Shown here: positions 35,996 through 45,094 of the stretch, piece after piece | Layout of the letters: every line of letters begins with the position of its first letter | Numbering within the stretch: the stretch's first letter is position 1 | DNA from: an uncultured Muribaculaceae bacterium | GTDB lineage: Bacteria > Bacteroidota > Bacteroidia > Bacteroidales > Muribaculaceae | DNA length: 64,000 nucleotides | Assembly: GCA_910585275.1 (NCBI GenBank) | Contig: CAJUCW010000004.1 | Span: 1 to 64,000 of the forward strand | Direction of reading: 5' to 3' | The notes under the pieces: generated by a model | Told to the model about the DNA's origin: nothing | The model's input: the letters and a program-made list of their open reading frames with translations, nothing else | Databases searched by the model: none | Position numbers and translations under genes: made by a program

Positions 35996-37903
35996 ATGAA
36001 ATCTGTTAAGAATCTGGCAAAGTGGTATTTCTCGAAGGCTGCCCTTCCGTATTGGGGCATTCTTCTGCTTGATTGTATCTTTGTGATGCTTGCCGGCTTC
36101 CTTATATACATTGCGTTGCATGGAGTAGAGGACACGGTGGCATTTTCTTCTTCCTTGTTTTGGACGTTGTGTGCGTTTTTGGTGTGCTACATGATATCGT
36201 TCCGGGCGTTTCATACATATGACGGGGTGATTCGTTATTCATCGTTTCGCGACCTTTTTCGTGTGAGTCAGTCTGTGCTCGTGGCGGTCTTATTGATTTT
36301 TATATTCCAGTTGATTGCCGACGCGACGGGGGTGCCTGTGCTTTTCGGAGTGCTTGAGATAGTGTTGATGGCTTTGGTTGCGGTCGTTTGCATGTGGACG
36401 GCAAGGGTGTGGGTAAAAACGCTTTATGAGAAATTCAGCCATCCCGACAACCGGGTGCGCACTTTTATTTTAGGTGTAAATGAGGGTGTCGCTTTGGCGA
36501 AAAACATAAATTCTTCCGAAAGTTCACAGTTCGAAGTCTGCGGGTTTGTCACAGACCGCGTCAACCTTGAGCACCGGCGCCTTATGGGGGTGAAAGTGTA
36601 TCGTTTCGACGGATCTTTGCCTGAAAAGATGCTTAATACGGGTACACGCACTTTGATAGTTCCTCCTCAGGTCATGAACGTTTTGCGAGACAACGAACAG
36701 ATGGTCGATGATATGGCTGATGCGGGCATAAAGATTCTTGTGATGCCAAACGCCCGGGAATGGGACCGCAAACATGATATAAGCATCAGGGATTTGCATC
36801 CTGTCGATGTGGAAGACCTTTTGCCGAGAGAAAAGATACAGATAGATCTCCGTTCAGCAAGCGACCTTATAAAAGGTCATACCGTTATGATTACGGGAGC
36901 AGCCGGAAGCATCGGGTCGGAAATGGTGATGCAGGTGGCCCGGTTCGAACCCTCGTGTATGGTACTGATTGATCAGGCTGAGACCCCCATGCACGACATA
37001 AGGTTGATGCTTAGGGGGAAATGTCCGGATATAAAGGCCGAGACCATTGTGGGTAATATCACGGATTCTGTTTATATGGAAAGGATATTCCGTCAATACA
37101 AACCGGAATATGTGTTCCATGCCGCCGCTTACAAACATGTGCCTATGATGGAAGACAATCCTTATGAAAGTGTTGTCAACAATATAAAAGGCACGAAGGT
37201 GATTGCCGACCTTGCTGTAAGATATGCCACGAAAAAGTTTGTGATGGTATCTACCGACAAGGCGGTGAATCCCACCAATGTGATGGGATGCTCGAAACGT
37301 ATCTGCGAAATATATGTACAGAGTCTTGACAAGGCATTGAAAGACGGTAAGGTGGAAGGCCGCACCCAGTTTGTCACGACCCGATTCGGCAATGTATTGG
37401 GTTCCAACGGATCGGTCATCCCGTTGTTTCAGGAACAGATAAAGAGGGGAGGGCCTGTGACTGTTACCCATCCTGACATTATACGCTATTTCATGCTTAT
37501 CCCGGAGGCTTGCAAACTTGTGATTGAAGCCGGCACCATGGGCAAGGGTGGTGAAATCTATGTGTTCGATATGGGCAAGCCGGTGAAGATTGTCGAACTC
37601 GCTCAGAGAATGATTCGGTTGAGCGGTGCGAAAGACGTTGAAATCAAGTTTACGGGGCTTCGTGACGGGGAAAAACTTTATGAGGAGGTTCTGACTTCAG
37701 AAGAGACCACATTGCCTACGTTCCATCCGAAAATAAAGGTTGCGAAAGTGCGGGAGTATGCTTTTGAAGATGTCTGCCTTTCCATAGATGACCTTATTGA
37801 AAGAGCCGGGGGGCTTGATGATATGGAAATCGTAAGAAATATGAAGCGTATGGTTCCGGAATTCAAGAGCCATCATTCAAAATATGAATCGCTCGACAAA
37901 TAA
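35996..37903 (+). CDS. Nucleoside-diphosphate-sugar 4,6-dehydratase, WbpM/PglF/CapD-like
   Basis: The product is 635 aa: four N-terminal membrane helices (about 20-135), a CoA-binding-like Rossmann region (about 150-270), then a long SDR domain with GAAGSIGSE (301-309). The catalytic triad is Ser/Met/Lys rather than Ser/Tyr/Lys: STDKAVNPTNVMGCSK puts Met430 where Tyr is usual, with K434. This is the arrangement known for WbpM/PglF dehydratases. It converts UDP-GlcNAc to the 4-keto-6-deoxy sugar, a precursor of bacillosamine, QuiNAc or FucNAc, presumably the first sugar of the EPS unit. The initiating transferase follows 72 bp later. Confidence 0.93.
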   Translation: MKSVKNLAKWYFSKAALPYWGILLLDCIFVMLAGFLIYIALHGVEDTVAFSSSLFWTLCAFLVCYMISFRAFHTYDGVIRYSSFRDLFRVSQSVLVAVLLIFIFQLIADATGVPVLFGVLEIVLMALVAVVCMWTARVWVKTLYEKFSHPDNRVRTFILGVNEGVALAKNINSSESSQFEVCGFVTDRVNLEHRRLMGVKVYRFDGSLPEKMLNTGTRTLIVPPQVMNVLRDNEQMVDDMADAGIKILVMPNAREWDRKHDISIRDLHPVDVEDLLPREKIQIDLRSASDLIKGHTVMITGAAGSIGSEMVMQVARFEPSCMVLIDQAETPMHDIRLMLRGKCPDIKAETIVGNITDSVYMERIFRQYKPEYVFHAAAYKHVPMMEDNPYESVVNNIKGTKVIADLAVRYATKKFVMVSTDKAVNPTNVMGCSKRICEIYVQSLDKALKDGKVEGRTQFVTTRFGNVLGSNGSVIPLFQEQIKRGGPVTVTHPDIIRYFMLIPEACKLVIEAGTMGKGGEIYVFDMGKPVKIVELAQRMIRLSGAKDVEIKFTGLRDGEKLYEEVLTSEETTLPTFHPKIKVAKVREYAFEDVCLSIDDLIERAGGLDDMEIVRNMKRMVPEFKSHHSKYESLDK

Positions 37904-37975
37904 ATTCTTAGTAGGAATGCGTGCTGCGCAAATTCGTCTTCAGTTTTGCATGAGTTGTCTGTTAAGTTTGCTGTA

Positions 37976-38590
37976 ATGAAGCTGTATAAGAATTTTTTCA
38001 AGAGGGTGATTGATGTGGTTGCTGCCGGAGTGGGGCTTCTTGTTTTAAGTCCTGTTTTGCTTGTTGTTACGCTCTGGCTACATTTTGCCAACAAGGGGAG
38101 GGGGGCCTTCTTTTTTCAAGAACGCCCCGGATTGTATGGGAAAATATTCAAGGTTGTGAAATTCAAGACCATGACCGATGAGAAAGATAAAGACGGCACA
38201 CTTTTGCCTGATGCCGAACGTCTTACGGAGATAGGGCGGTTCGTGAGATCGACGTCGTTAGATGAATTGCCACAACTTTGGAACGTGTTTAAGGGCGATA
38301 TGAGTCTGATTGGTCCGCGTCCTTTGTTGAAATCGTATCTCCCGCTTTATTCCGAGGAACAGCGTCGCCGTCATGACGTGCGTCCGGGAGTCACCGGATG
38401 GGCGCAGGTACATGGCCGCAATGCCATTTCCTGGCAACGGAAATTCGAATACGATGTATGGTATGTTGACAATATATCGTTTTTAGTTGACTGTAAGATT
38501 ATCTTTACGACAATCAAGAAGGTGCTGAAACGCGACGGCATATCGGCGGAAGGACAGGCTACCGTGGAACCGTTTAACGGAAATAATTGA
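37976..38590 (+). CDS. Initiating sugar-1-phosphate transferase, PglC-like
   Basis: The product is 204 aa from ATG 37976; an ATG at 37946 would add ten atypical residues. It is a minimal polyprenyl-phosphate phosphoglycosyl transferase: one N-terminal re-entrant membrane helix ([20 protein letters not shown]), then [13 protein letters not shown], the catalytic DE in [20 protein letters not shown], and IGPRPLL / [14 protein letters not shown]. It attaches the first sugar phosphate to undecaprenyl phosphate to start the repeat unit. It is in an operon with the dehydratase and acetyltransferase genes. Confidence 0.95.
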   Translation: MKLYKNFFKRVIDVVAAGVGLLVLSPVLLVVTLWLHFANKGRGAFFFQERPGLYGKIFKVVKFKTMTDEKDKDGTLLPDAERLTEIGRFVRSTSLDELPQLWNVFKGDMSLIGPRPLLKSYLPLYSEEQRRRHDVRPGVTGWAQVHGRNAISWQRKFEYDVWYVDNISFLVDCKIIFTTIKKVLKRDGISAEGQATVEPFNGNN

Positions 38591-38604
38591 ATTAATCAGT
38601 GATT

Positions 38605-39210
38605 ATGGATGGCAATATAAATGGAGGGGTGGTCTTGTATGGAGCAGGAGGCCATTCGAAGGTGGTTGCGGAGGTTTTACGCTGCATGGGGGTCCCTGTG
38701 TCATGTATAGTAGATGACAATCCTGTGGCCGACGAATACGATGGCATACCCGTCAGGGATGCCTTGGATTCGTATGGCAATCTCATTGTATCAATAGGAA
38801 ATTGCAGCATCCGGCGGAAAATAGTTGAAAAAGTCCATGCCGAAAGTTTTTTTACGGCCATTCATCCTACCGCAATAATAGCACCCGGAGTGAGAATCGG
38901 AGAAGGGTCGGTAATCTGTGCCGGCGCTATAATACAGCCGGGCGCGACTATCGGCAGACATTGTATAATCAATACCCGGAGTGTGGTGGAGCATGACGTA
39001 AATGTCGGCGATTTCGTCCATGTCGCATCGGGTGCCACCGTATGCGGTGCGGTGTGTATCGGAGAAGGTACATGGGTCGGGGCCGGTTCTGTCGTCAAAC
39101 AGTGTATTAAGATAGGGCGCGACTCCATGATAGGGGCAGGCTCCGTCGTTGTGAAAGATATTCCAGACAGGGTTGTGGCCTATGGCAATCCTTGCACAAT
39201 TAGGAAGTGA
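38605..39210 (+). CDS. Sugar O/N-acetyltransferase, PglD/NeuD-like
   Basis: The product is about 201 aa from ATG 38605 (a GTG at 38599 would add two residues). N-terminal nucleotide-sugar-binding fold with GAGGHSKVVAEVLRCMG, then a left-handed beta-helix of hexapeptide repeats (IGEGSVICAGAIIQPGATIG, then VCIGEGTWVGAGSVV). PglD enzymes use acetyl-CoA to N-acetylate UDP-4-amino-4,6-dideoxy-GlcNAc, making UDP-diNAc-bacillosamine. The aminotransferase (PglE type) that would link this gene to the dehydratase is not in the window, so the exact substrate is uncertain. Confidence 0.88.
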   Translation: MDGNINGGVVLYGAGGHSKVVAEVLRCMGVPVSCIVDDNPVADEYDGIPVRDALDSYGNLIVSIGNCSIRRKIVEKVHAESFFTAIHPTAIIAPGVRIGEGSVICAGAIIQPGATIGRHCIINTRSVVEHDVNVGDFVHVASGATVCGAVCIGEGTWVGAGSVVKQCIKIGRDSMIGAGSVVVKDIPDRVVAYGNPCTIRK

Positions 39211-39301
39211 TTCAAAGGTGTGGATTTTTCTATTTTTTTATCCTTATCTTATAATAACTGAATGATGTGGTTTGGAAATAAGACTGAATTGTGAAATTTG
39301 A

Positions 39302-39333
39302 TTTGGAGAATAATCGTTTAAACGTTAATTTTG
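39302..39333 (+). promoter_or_regulatory. Consensus promoter for the nnr operon
   Basis: TTTG (39302-39305), 20-base spacer, TAATTTTG (39326-39333): full match. The predicted start of transcription is near 39339, about 65 nt before ATG 39405. This marks the right boundary of the EPS locus. Confidence 0.8.
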
Positions 39334-39404
39334 CAGTTTGATTAGGCTGATGTCATGAGTAAGGTTGGCAACATTTGTTAGATATCGGCTTATCCGGAAC
39401 AATT

Positions 39405-40931
39405 ATGAAAATATTTGCATCTAACGTTATTCGCGAAATAGACAATGCCACTTGCGAGGCGCAGAATATAAACTCCATCGACCTCATGGAGCGGGCGGCC
39501 GGTGCGGTGAGTTGTGAAATAATATCGAGATTCCTTCCGAGCCAGAGGATAGTCGTGGTTGCCGGTCCCGGCAATAACGGTGGCGACGCTCTTGCCGTGG
39601 CAAGGATGCTGATTGAGCAGGGCTATAAGAAAGTTGAAGTGTTTCTTCTTAATGTGGTGGGTAAATTGAGCCATGATTGCGATGAAGAACGCAAGAAACT
39701 GATTACGATGGACGGCATCGACTTCACCGAGGTGAAGCGTGATTTTTCGCCTCCATATCTTGGGGAGAACGACGTTGTGGTAGATGGCCTTTTCGGTTCC
39801 GGACTTCGTCAACCCTTGCAGGGAGGATTCGTGGTTCTTGCCCGTCTGATTAATGATTCCGGGGCATACGTGATTTCGATTGACGTGCCTTCCGGGTTGT
39901 TTGGGGAGTGGAATGAGAATGTGAGCCACCGCGACATGATTCATGCCAATCTTACGCTGACATTCCATACGCCTCGTCTTTCGTTTATGTTTGAGGAGAA
40001 TGCCGAAGTGATAGGGGAATGGAAACTCCTTGATATAGATCTTGACGAGACGAAGATGCGTGAAATGAAGTCCGACTTCATGCTTGTGGAGGCCGCAAGT
40101 GTAAGGCCTCTGCTTCGTCCACGTCAGATTTTTAGTGGAAAACGTGACTACGGTTCTGTATTGCTTATGGCTGGCAGCATCGGTATGATGGGTGCCGCCG
40201 TCATGTCGGCGAGGGCTTGCCTTAAGAGCGGTGCGGGTCTTGTGACGGTGCATAGCGCCAAGGTGGGTATGCAGGTGCTTCAGACATCTGTGCCCGAGGC
40301 CATGTTCGAACCGGACCGCAATGACAATTATATTTCGGATATGACTGTCCATCACGGCCACAAGGTCATTGGAATCGGTCCCGGCATAGGCACAAACGAA
40401 CGCACGATCGATGCCCTCGAGACGCTTCTAAAAAACATCAAGTCTCCGCTGGTTCTCGATGCCGACGCACTCAACTGCATAGCGAAGCGTCCGACATTGC
40501 TTGAGCTTCTTCCTGCCCAAACCGTCATAACTCCTCATGTGGGCGAGTTCGACCGTTTGTTTGGAGAGCATCCTAATTCGGAAGAGAGGCTTAAGAAAGC
40601 TATCGACATGGCTAAATACTACAACATTATTATTGTGTTGAAAGGACATTATACCGCCACCGTCCGCCCCACGGGAAGAGTTTATTTCAATTCTACCGGC
40701 AATCCGGGGATGGCTACAGCCGGGGCCGGAGACGTTCTGACCGGGGTGATAGCTGCCTTCATAGCACAGGGATACCGTCCGGAACATGCCGCCACGATAG
40801 GAGTGTATGTCCATGGTCTCGCCGGCGACATGGCGGCAGACCAATTCGGGGAATACGGTATGGTGGCGTCGGATATAGCCGCTTATTGCGGGCGTGCAAT
40901 CAGAGCCATAATCAATAGGGAAAAACTGTAA
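39405..40931 (+). CDS. nnr: Bifunctional NAD(P)H-hydrate repair enzyme (epimerase + ADP-dependent dehydratase)
   Basis: The product is 508 aa from ATG 39405 (MKIFASNVIREIDNATC); a TTG ten codons earlier is unlikely. The N-terminal YjeF domain (about 1-220) is the NAD(P)HX epimerase, with VVAGPGNNGGDALAVARML and DGLFGSGLRQPL. The C-terminal carbohydrate-kinase-like domain (about 230-505) is the dehydratase, with MAGSIGMMGAAVMSARACLK, IGPGIGT and the motif NPGMATAGAGDVLTGVIAAF. It repairs hydrated NADH and NADPH. It heads a plus-strand group with the DUF4831-like gene, xseA and xseB. Confidence 0.95.
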   Translation: MKIFASNVIREIDNATCEAQNINSIDLMERAAGAVSCEIISRFLPSQRIVVVAGPGNNGGDALAVARMLIEQGYKKVEVFLLNVVGKLSHDCDEERKKLITMDGIDFTEVKRDFSPPYLGENDVVVDGLFGSGLRQPLQGGFVVLARLINDSGAYVISIDVPSGLFGEWNENVSHRDMIHANLTLTFHTPRLSFMFEENAEVIGEWKLLDIDLDETKMREMKSDFMLVEAASVRPLLRPRQIFSGKRDYGSVLLMAGSIGMMGAAVMSARACLKSGAGLVTVHSAKVGMQVLQTSVPEAMFEPDRNDNYISDMTVHHGHKVIGIGPGIGTNERTIDALETLLKNIKSPLVLDADALNCIAKRPTLLELLPAQTVITPHVGEFDRLFGEHPNSEERLKKAIDMAKYYNIIIVLKGHYTATVRPTGRVYFNSTGNPGMATAGAGDVLTGVIAAFIAQGYRPEHAATIGVYVHGLAGDMAADQFGEYGMVASDIAAYCGRAIRAIINREKL

Positions 40932-40942
40932 TCTCCTTAACC

Positions 40943-40967
40943 AAGGGCTGTTTCATGGAACAGCCTT
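40943..40967 (+). terminator. Hairpin between nnr and the DUF4831-like gene
   Basis: AAGGGCTGTT (40943-40952) pairs with AACAGCCTT (40959-40967) with one bulge. No T-run follows; probably a weak or attenuating hairpin. Confidence 0.4.
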
Positions 40968-40981
40968 AACAATAGATAGAT

Positions 40982-42079
40982 ATGAAAATATGTAAAGCTT
41001 TTCTTACTGCATCTGCATTGCTGGCGGCATCCTTTCCTGCCTTTGCCCAACAAACAAAGATGCTGACTGCCGACAAACATAATGAATATGGATTGGTCTA
41101 TACCCTTCCTGTGACGGCGTTTGACATAGAGGTTACCGCCACGCGCGAGGTGCGTAAGGCCGGTCCTTATTATCAGTATGCAAAAAAATATGTAGGCACC
41201 GATGTCGTTGTAAAAGAGGATGCGGAAATATGGACGATAGAGTCTGTGAAGGTGCGTCCGTATGGTGCCCCTGACGACAAATCGAAATATCTGATGCAGT
41301 TGAAGCCGGGCGCAACGGCGTTTATAGGGGTTGCCGCCGACGGGATGTTGCTTTCCATAAATTGTAATCCTGCGGAACCGGAAGACGTGGAGACGTCTTC
41401 ACCGGGACGTGTGGAAGGGGAAGAGCTTTCAGACAGGGAATATCTGCAATATGTCGATGAAGATTTCATCGCATCGCAGTCTTCGGCCAAACAGGCACAG
41501 ATGCTTGCCGAGAGTCTGATGGAGATTCGTGATGCCAAAATCTCGCTTACGCGTGGCACCGCCGATGCCATGCCTACTGATGGAAAACAGCTTGAATTGA
41601 TGCTGAATTCCTTGCGCCACCAAGAAGCCGCAATGACTGCCGCCTTCCTCGGGAACATAACAAAGGAAACGGTGGTGCGCCACTATTCGTTTATTCCGGA
41701 AGAAGACGGGCGCAACGTTTTGTTTCGTATGAGCGATTTTTCAGGTTTTGTAGGGGCCGACGATTATTCAGGCGAGCCGGTTTATGTTAATGTCAATGTC
41801 ACCAACGAGGCCACCTTGCCTGTCGATTCGAAAGGGGAGGCTAAGAAGCTGCCAAAGGATGCAGTGGCTTACAATGTGCCCGGTACGGCTGTTCTTTCAT
41901 TGTCGCATAAGGGGAAAAGTCTTTTTTCGAAAGAATATGAGATGGCACAGTTCGGTGTGGTGTTCGGATTAAACCCTGATTTGTTCAGCGATAAGAAAGA
42001 TCCGTCGTATGCGGTGTTTGACTCCGCAACCGGGGCACTCAAGGAGATTGGCTCCGTGAAAGATATCCAGAAAGAATGA
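40982..42079 (+). CDS. DUF4831-like periplasmic/secreted protein
   Basis: The product is 365 aa with a signal peptide (MKICKAFLTASALLAASFPA, cut near FAQQ). The start YGLVYTLPVTAFDIEVTATR and the phrases GPYYQYAKKYVG and GATAFIGVAADGMLLSINCN match the Bacteroidales family usually called DUF4831, whose function is unknown. A conserved central helix-rich part (SAKQAQMLAESLMEIRDAKI) is followed by beta strands. Its stop codon overlaps the xseA start by 4 nt, so the two are probably translationally coupled, although no functional link is evident. Confidence 0.78.
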   Translation: MKICKAFLTASALLAASFPAFAQQTKMLTADKHNEYGLVYTLPVTAFDIEVTATREVRKAGPYYQYAKKYVGTDVVVKEDAEIWTIESVKVRPYGAPDDKSKYLMQLKPGATAFIGVAADGMLLSINCNPAEPEDVETSSPGRVEGEELSDREYLQYVDEDFIASQSSAKQAQMLAESLMEIRDAKISLTRGTADAMPTDGKQLELMLNSLRHQEAAMTAAFLGNITKETVVRHYSFIPEEDGRNVLFRMSDFSGFVGADDYSGEPVYVNVNVTNEATLPVDSKGEAKKLPKDAVAYNVPGTAVLSLSHKGKSLFSKEYEMAQFGVVFGLNPDLFSDKKDPSYAVFDSATGALKEIGSVKDIQKE

Positions 42080-43485
42080 TTGGCGATTGTTTCTCTCAAG
42101 CCCCCGGGGCAATGACATTGCTTCAATTCACCACGGCAATAGGAAATGCCGTGCGCATGTCTCCGTCGCTGCAAGGGGCGTGGGTGGTGGCTGAACTCAG
42201 CGACGTGAGGGTAAACGGAGGTCATTGCTACATGGAACTTGTGGAGAAAAACGATGCGGGCCAGACCGTTGCAAAACTCCGCGCCACTATATGGCAGTCG
42301 CGTTTTCAATATATCCGACAGAAATTTTATGCCGCCACAGGGCGTGATGTCACGACCGGCATGAAAGTAATGCTTAACGGTTCCGCCTCCCATCACGTTT
42401 TATATGGTCTGTCGTTTACGGTAAATGACATCGACCCGTCTTATACTCTTGGCGACATGGAGCGTATCAGGCGTGAAATCCTTATGCGGCTCCACAGGGA
42501 AGGGATATTGGATAAGAACAAGGGGGTGGAGATGCCTTTGGCTCCCCAACGAATTGCCGTTATTTCTGCGGAAGGCGCTGCCGGATATGGCGACTTTATC
42601 AATCAGTTGACGGGCAACGCATATGGGTTCGTGTTTTATCCACACCTTTTCCCGGCAGTGATGCAGGGTGAAAAAACATCTGCGTCAGTAAGGGCTGCCC
42701 TCGAGTATATAGAACAGACCATCGACCTTTGGGATTGTGTGGCGATTGTCAGGGGCGGAGGAGCCACAACGGATTTAAACGGTTTTGACGATTACGAGCT
42801 TGCGAGGGCTGTGGCCACATTTCCCTTGCCTGTCGTTGTCGGAATTGGCCATGAACGTGACCGCACGGTGCTTGATGAGATTGCCCACACTCGGATGAAA
42901 ACGCCAACGGCGGTGGCCGCATTTTTCATAGATACTTTGCATGCCGCGTCTGATAGGGTTTCCTCAATGATCGATTGGATTATTCGATATTGCAACGACC
43001 GGATTCTGGGAGAAGCACGCCGTCTTTCGAATTGCGAAGGAATGATTCCTGCCCTTGTGGAAGCAAGGCTTTCAGGGGCGAGGGCATTGCTGGAGAAGGA
43101 AATGACCCGTATTCCTGTGCTTGTGGCATCACGGCTTTCTGAAGCGCGAGGGCGCCTTGACGCCGCAGGACGCCTGATAGGTGCTCTTTCCGGCAGCCGT
43201 GTCGTGCAGGCGTCCGGGCGACTTGCTGATATTTCCGGACGTGTGACGATGGCCTCGGATACAGTCTTGAAGAGGGCTTCCACCAAACTTGCGGCACTTG
43301 AAAATATGGTGGAGGTTTTAAGTCCGTCAAACACCCTCAGACGAGGTTATTCCATAACCCGCGTTAACGGTGTCGCCGTCACGGATGCAGAGGTGCTGCA
43401 TAGTGGTGACAGAATCGAAACCGTGCTTTATAACGGTGCGGTTGAGTCGGAAGTGATTAAAATATGTCTTAAAGATAACCAATAA
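42076..43485 (+). CDS. xseA: Exodeoxyribonuclease VII large subunit
   Basis: The product is 469 aa; ATG 42112 (MTLLQFTTAIGNAV) is an alternative start. N-terminal OB-fold (AWVVAELSDVRVNGGHCYME), catalytic domain (QRIAVISAEGAAGYGDFINQ, VAIVRGGGATTDLNGFDDYE, VVGIGHERDRTVLDEIAHTR), then a long coiled coil of about 150 residues and a C-terminal SPSNTLRRGYSITR segment. With XseB it degrades single-stranded DNA from both ends. It overlaps the upstream gene by 4 nt; xseB follows after 10 bp. Confidence 0.96.
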   Translation: MIGDCFSQAPGAMTLLQFTTAIGNAVRMSPSLQGAWVVAELSDVRVNGGHCYMELVEKNDAGQTVAKLRATIWQSRFQYIRQKFYAATGRDVTTGMKVMLNGSASHHVLYGLSFTVNDIDPSYTLGDMERIRREILMRLHREGILDKNKGVEMPLAPQRIAVISAEGAAGYGDFINQLTGNAYGFVFYPHLFPAVMQGEKTSASVRAALEYIEQTIDLWDCVAIVRGGGATTDLNGFDDYELARAVATFPLPVVVGIGHERDRTVLDEIAHTRMKTPTAVAAFFIDTLHAASDRVSSMIDWIIRYCNDRILGEARRLSNCEGMIPALVEARLSGARALLEKEMTRIPVLVASRLSEARGRLDAAGRLIGALSGSRVVQASGRLADISGRVTMASDTVLKRASTKLAALENMVEVLSPSNTLRRGYSITRVNGVAVTDAEVLHSGDRIETVLYNGAVESEVIKICLKDNQ

Positions 43486-43495
43486 CCGTTAGATT

Positions 43496-43693
43496 ATGAA
43501 CGAAGAAATGACATACGGCAAGGCCGTTGCCGAACTTGAATCGATTGTTGCGAAAATGCAGTCGGATAATTGTGATATCGACCATCTTGCCGGTTACACA
43601 TCCAGGGCCTTGGAACTTCTGGGCTATTGCAAGAAAAAACTTCATGCCACCGATGAAGAGGTGAAAAAGTGTCTTGCTGCTCTTAACGGTTGA
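43496..43693 (+). CDS. xseB: Exodeoxyribonuclease VII small subunit
   Basis: The product is 65 aa. It has the helical small-subunit pattern: MTYGKAVAELESIVAKMQSD, then a second helix LELLGYCKKKLHATDEEV. It binds the coiled coil of XseA. It is the last gene of the nnr-to-xseB group; no clear terminator was seen immediately after it. Confidence 0.95.
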   Translation: MNEEMTYGKAVAELESIVAKMQSDNCDIDHLAGYTSRALELLGYCKKKLHATDEEVKKCLAALNG

Positions 43694-44043
43694 TGCCGTC
43701 AGTTATACATGTGGGCAGTCGGCTGCTGTCGGGAAAAGGATTTGTTGCCTTAAAAATATTAACATAGACATGCATGAAGTGGCATATAGGGTTAAATAAA
43801 GTAGAATTAAAGATAATTTGACACTATATTTTGATTATTTTGCGTTTATGATGATGTTTATGATGGCATAAAGCATTATCTTTGTATAAAAGTTTCAGAC
43901 GGGCTTTCATTTTATCACCGACATCATGATTGCTGTGTTGTTCTTCTCTGCATTTCTGATGCATGCAGATTAAATAATGTGTGACCGACTGGCTTTGATG
44001 AGAATTTTGTTGTATATAATTCCCTAAAATTTAAATTTTATAT
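43694..44043 (+). promoter_or_regulatory. 350-bp spacer upstream of the YeiH-type gene
   Basis: No protein-coding gene is visible. A -7-type box TATCTTTG (43877-43884) faces the transporter gene but its -33 partner is poor. A 16-bp perfect palindrome (TAAAATTTAAATTTTA, 44025-44040) ends four bases before the ATG and could be an operator or simply A+T-rich sequence. The region is A+T-rich overall. Confidence 0.35.
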
Positions 44044-45075
44044 ATGCTGACTGAGAAAAGAAGCAGTATGTTGCATGGAATCCTGCTGATAGGATTGTTT
44101 TCATGTGCGGCATTTTACATCGGAGACGCACAGTTTTTCAAGGAATTGTCGTTGAGTCCGATGATTATAGGTATCGTGTTAGGTATGTTGTATGCCAATT
44201 CGTTGCGAAATCATCTTCCTGCAACGTGGGTGCCGGGCATACAGTTCTGTTCAAAGAAGATACTTAGACTTGGCATCATTCTTTATGGATTCCGTCTGAC
44301 ATTCCAGGATGTATTGAATGTGGGAGTCGCGGGTATCCTTATTGATGCTGTAGTGGTAGTGGTGACCATATTGGGTGGCGTCTGGCTCGGAAAGCTTCTG
44401 AAAATGGACAAGGATATAGCGCTCCTCACCTCGATAGGAAGCGGAATCTGCGGGGCCGCCGCCGTGCTTGGTGCGGAATCCACCATACAGACGAAGCCTT
44501 ACAAAACCGCTGTTGCAGTAGCCACGGTTGTTATTTTCGGAACGATTTCAATGTTTATTTATCCCATCGCTTACCGTGCCGGTTTCCTCCAGCTCTCCCC
44601 GCAGGAGATGGGCATATATTCGGGGGCTACGCTTCATGAAGTGGCGCATGCCGTAGGTGCGGGCAATGCCATGGGTCCTGAAGTGTCTAACGTGGCTATC
44701 ATCGTCAAGATGATAAGGGTTATGCTCCTTGTGCCGGTGCTTCTTGTGCTTGGATACTGGGTTGCGCGTCAGGCACGTCGCGACGGGACTTCCGGAAAGG
44801 GAGGAAAGGTCTCTATTCCTTGGTTTGCCTTAGGCTTTCTTGCCGTGATAGGGTTCAATTCATTCGATCTTCTTCCGGTAGAGGTGGTGGATGTCATAAA
44901 TTACATCGATACTTTCTTGCTCACGATGGCCATGGTGGCGCTCGGTGCGGAGACGAGCATCGACAAGTTTAAAAAGGCAGGGGCCAAGCCCTTCATATTG
45001 GCTTTCCTTCTCTACGTATGGCTCCTGGTAGGGGGATGGGCATTGGCCCGTTATGTCGCTCCGATGTTCTTGTAA
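44044..45075 (+). CDS. YeiH/YadS-type putative sulfate exporter (UPF0324)
   Basis: The product is 343 aa, an integral membrane protein with about 10 helices. Family-typical segments: LSPMIIGIVLGMLYANSLRN, ILRLGIILYGFRLTFQDVLN, SIGSGICGAAAVLGAE, YSGATLHEVAHAVGAGNAMG and LTMAMVALGAETSIDKFKKA. Homologues are annotated as putative sulfate exporters, often linked to cysteine or sulfite metabolism; the transported ion is not established from sequence. It stands alone, convergent with hisIE across a large palindromic terminator. Confidence 0.9.
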   Translation: MLTEKRSSMLHGILLIGLFSCAAFYIGDAQFFKELSLSPMIIGIVLGMLYANSLRNHLPATWVPGIQFCSKKILRLGIILYGFRLTFQDVLNVGVAGILIDAVVVVVTILGGVWLGKLLKMDKDIALLTSIGSGICGAAAVLGAESTIQTKPYKTAVAVATVVIFGTISMFIYPIAYRAGFLQLSPQEMGIYSGATLHEVAHAVGAGNAMGPEVSNVAIIVKMIRVMLLVPVLLVLGYWVARQARRDGTSGKGGKVSIPWFALGFLAVIGFNSFDLLPVEVVDVINYIDTFLLTMAMVALGAETSIDKFKKAGAKPFILAFLLYVWLLVGGWALARYVAPMFL

Positions 45076-45094
45076 TAATCGAAGAGACGGTGCA

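Noticed and set aside
39390..40361. Long minus-strand frame (323 codons) antisense to nnr
   Set aside because: Opposite a conserved two-domain enzyme; no features of a real protein.
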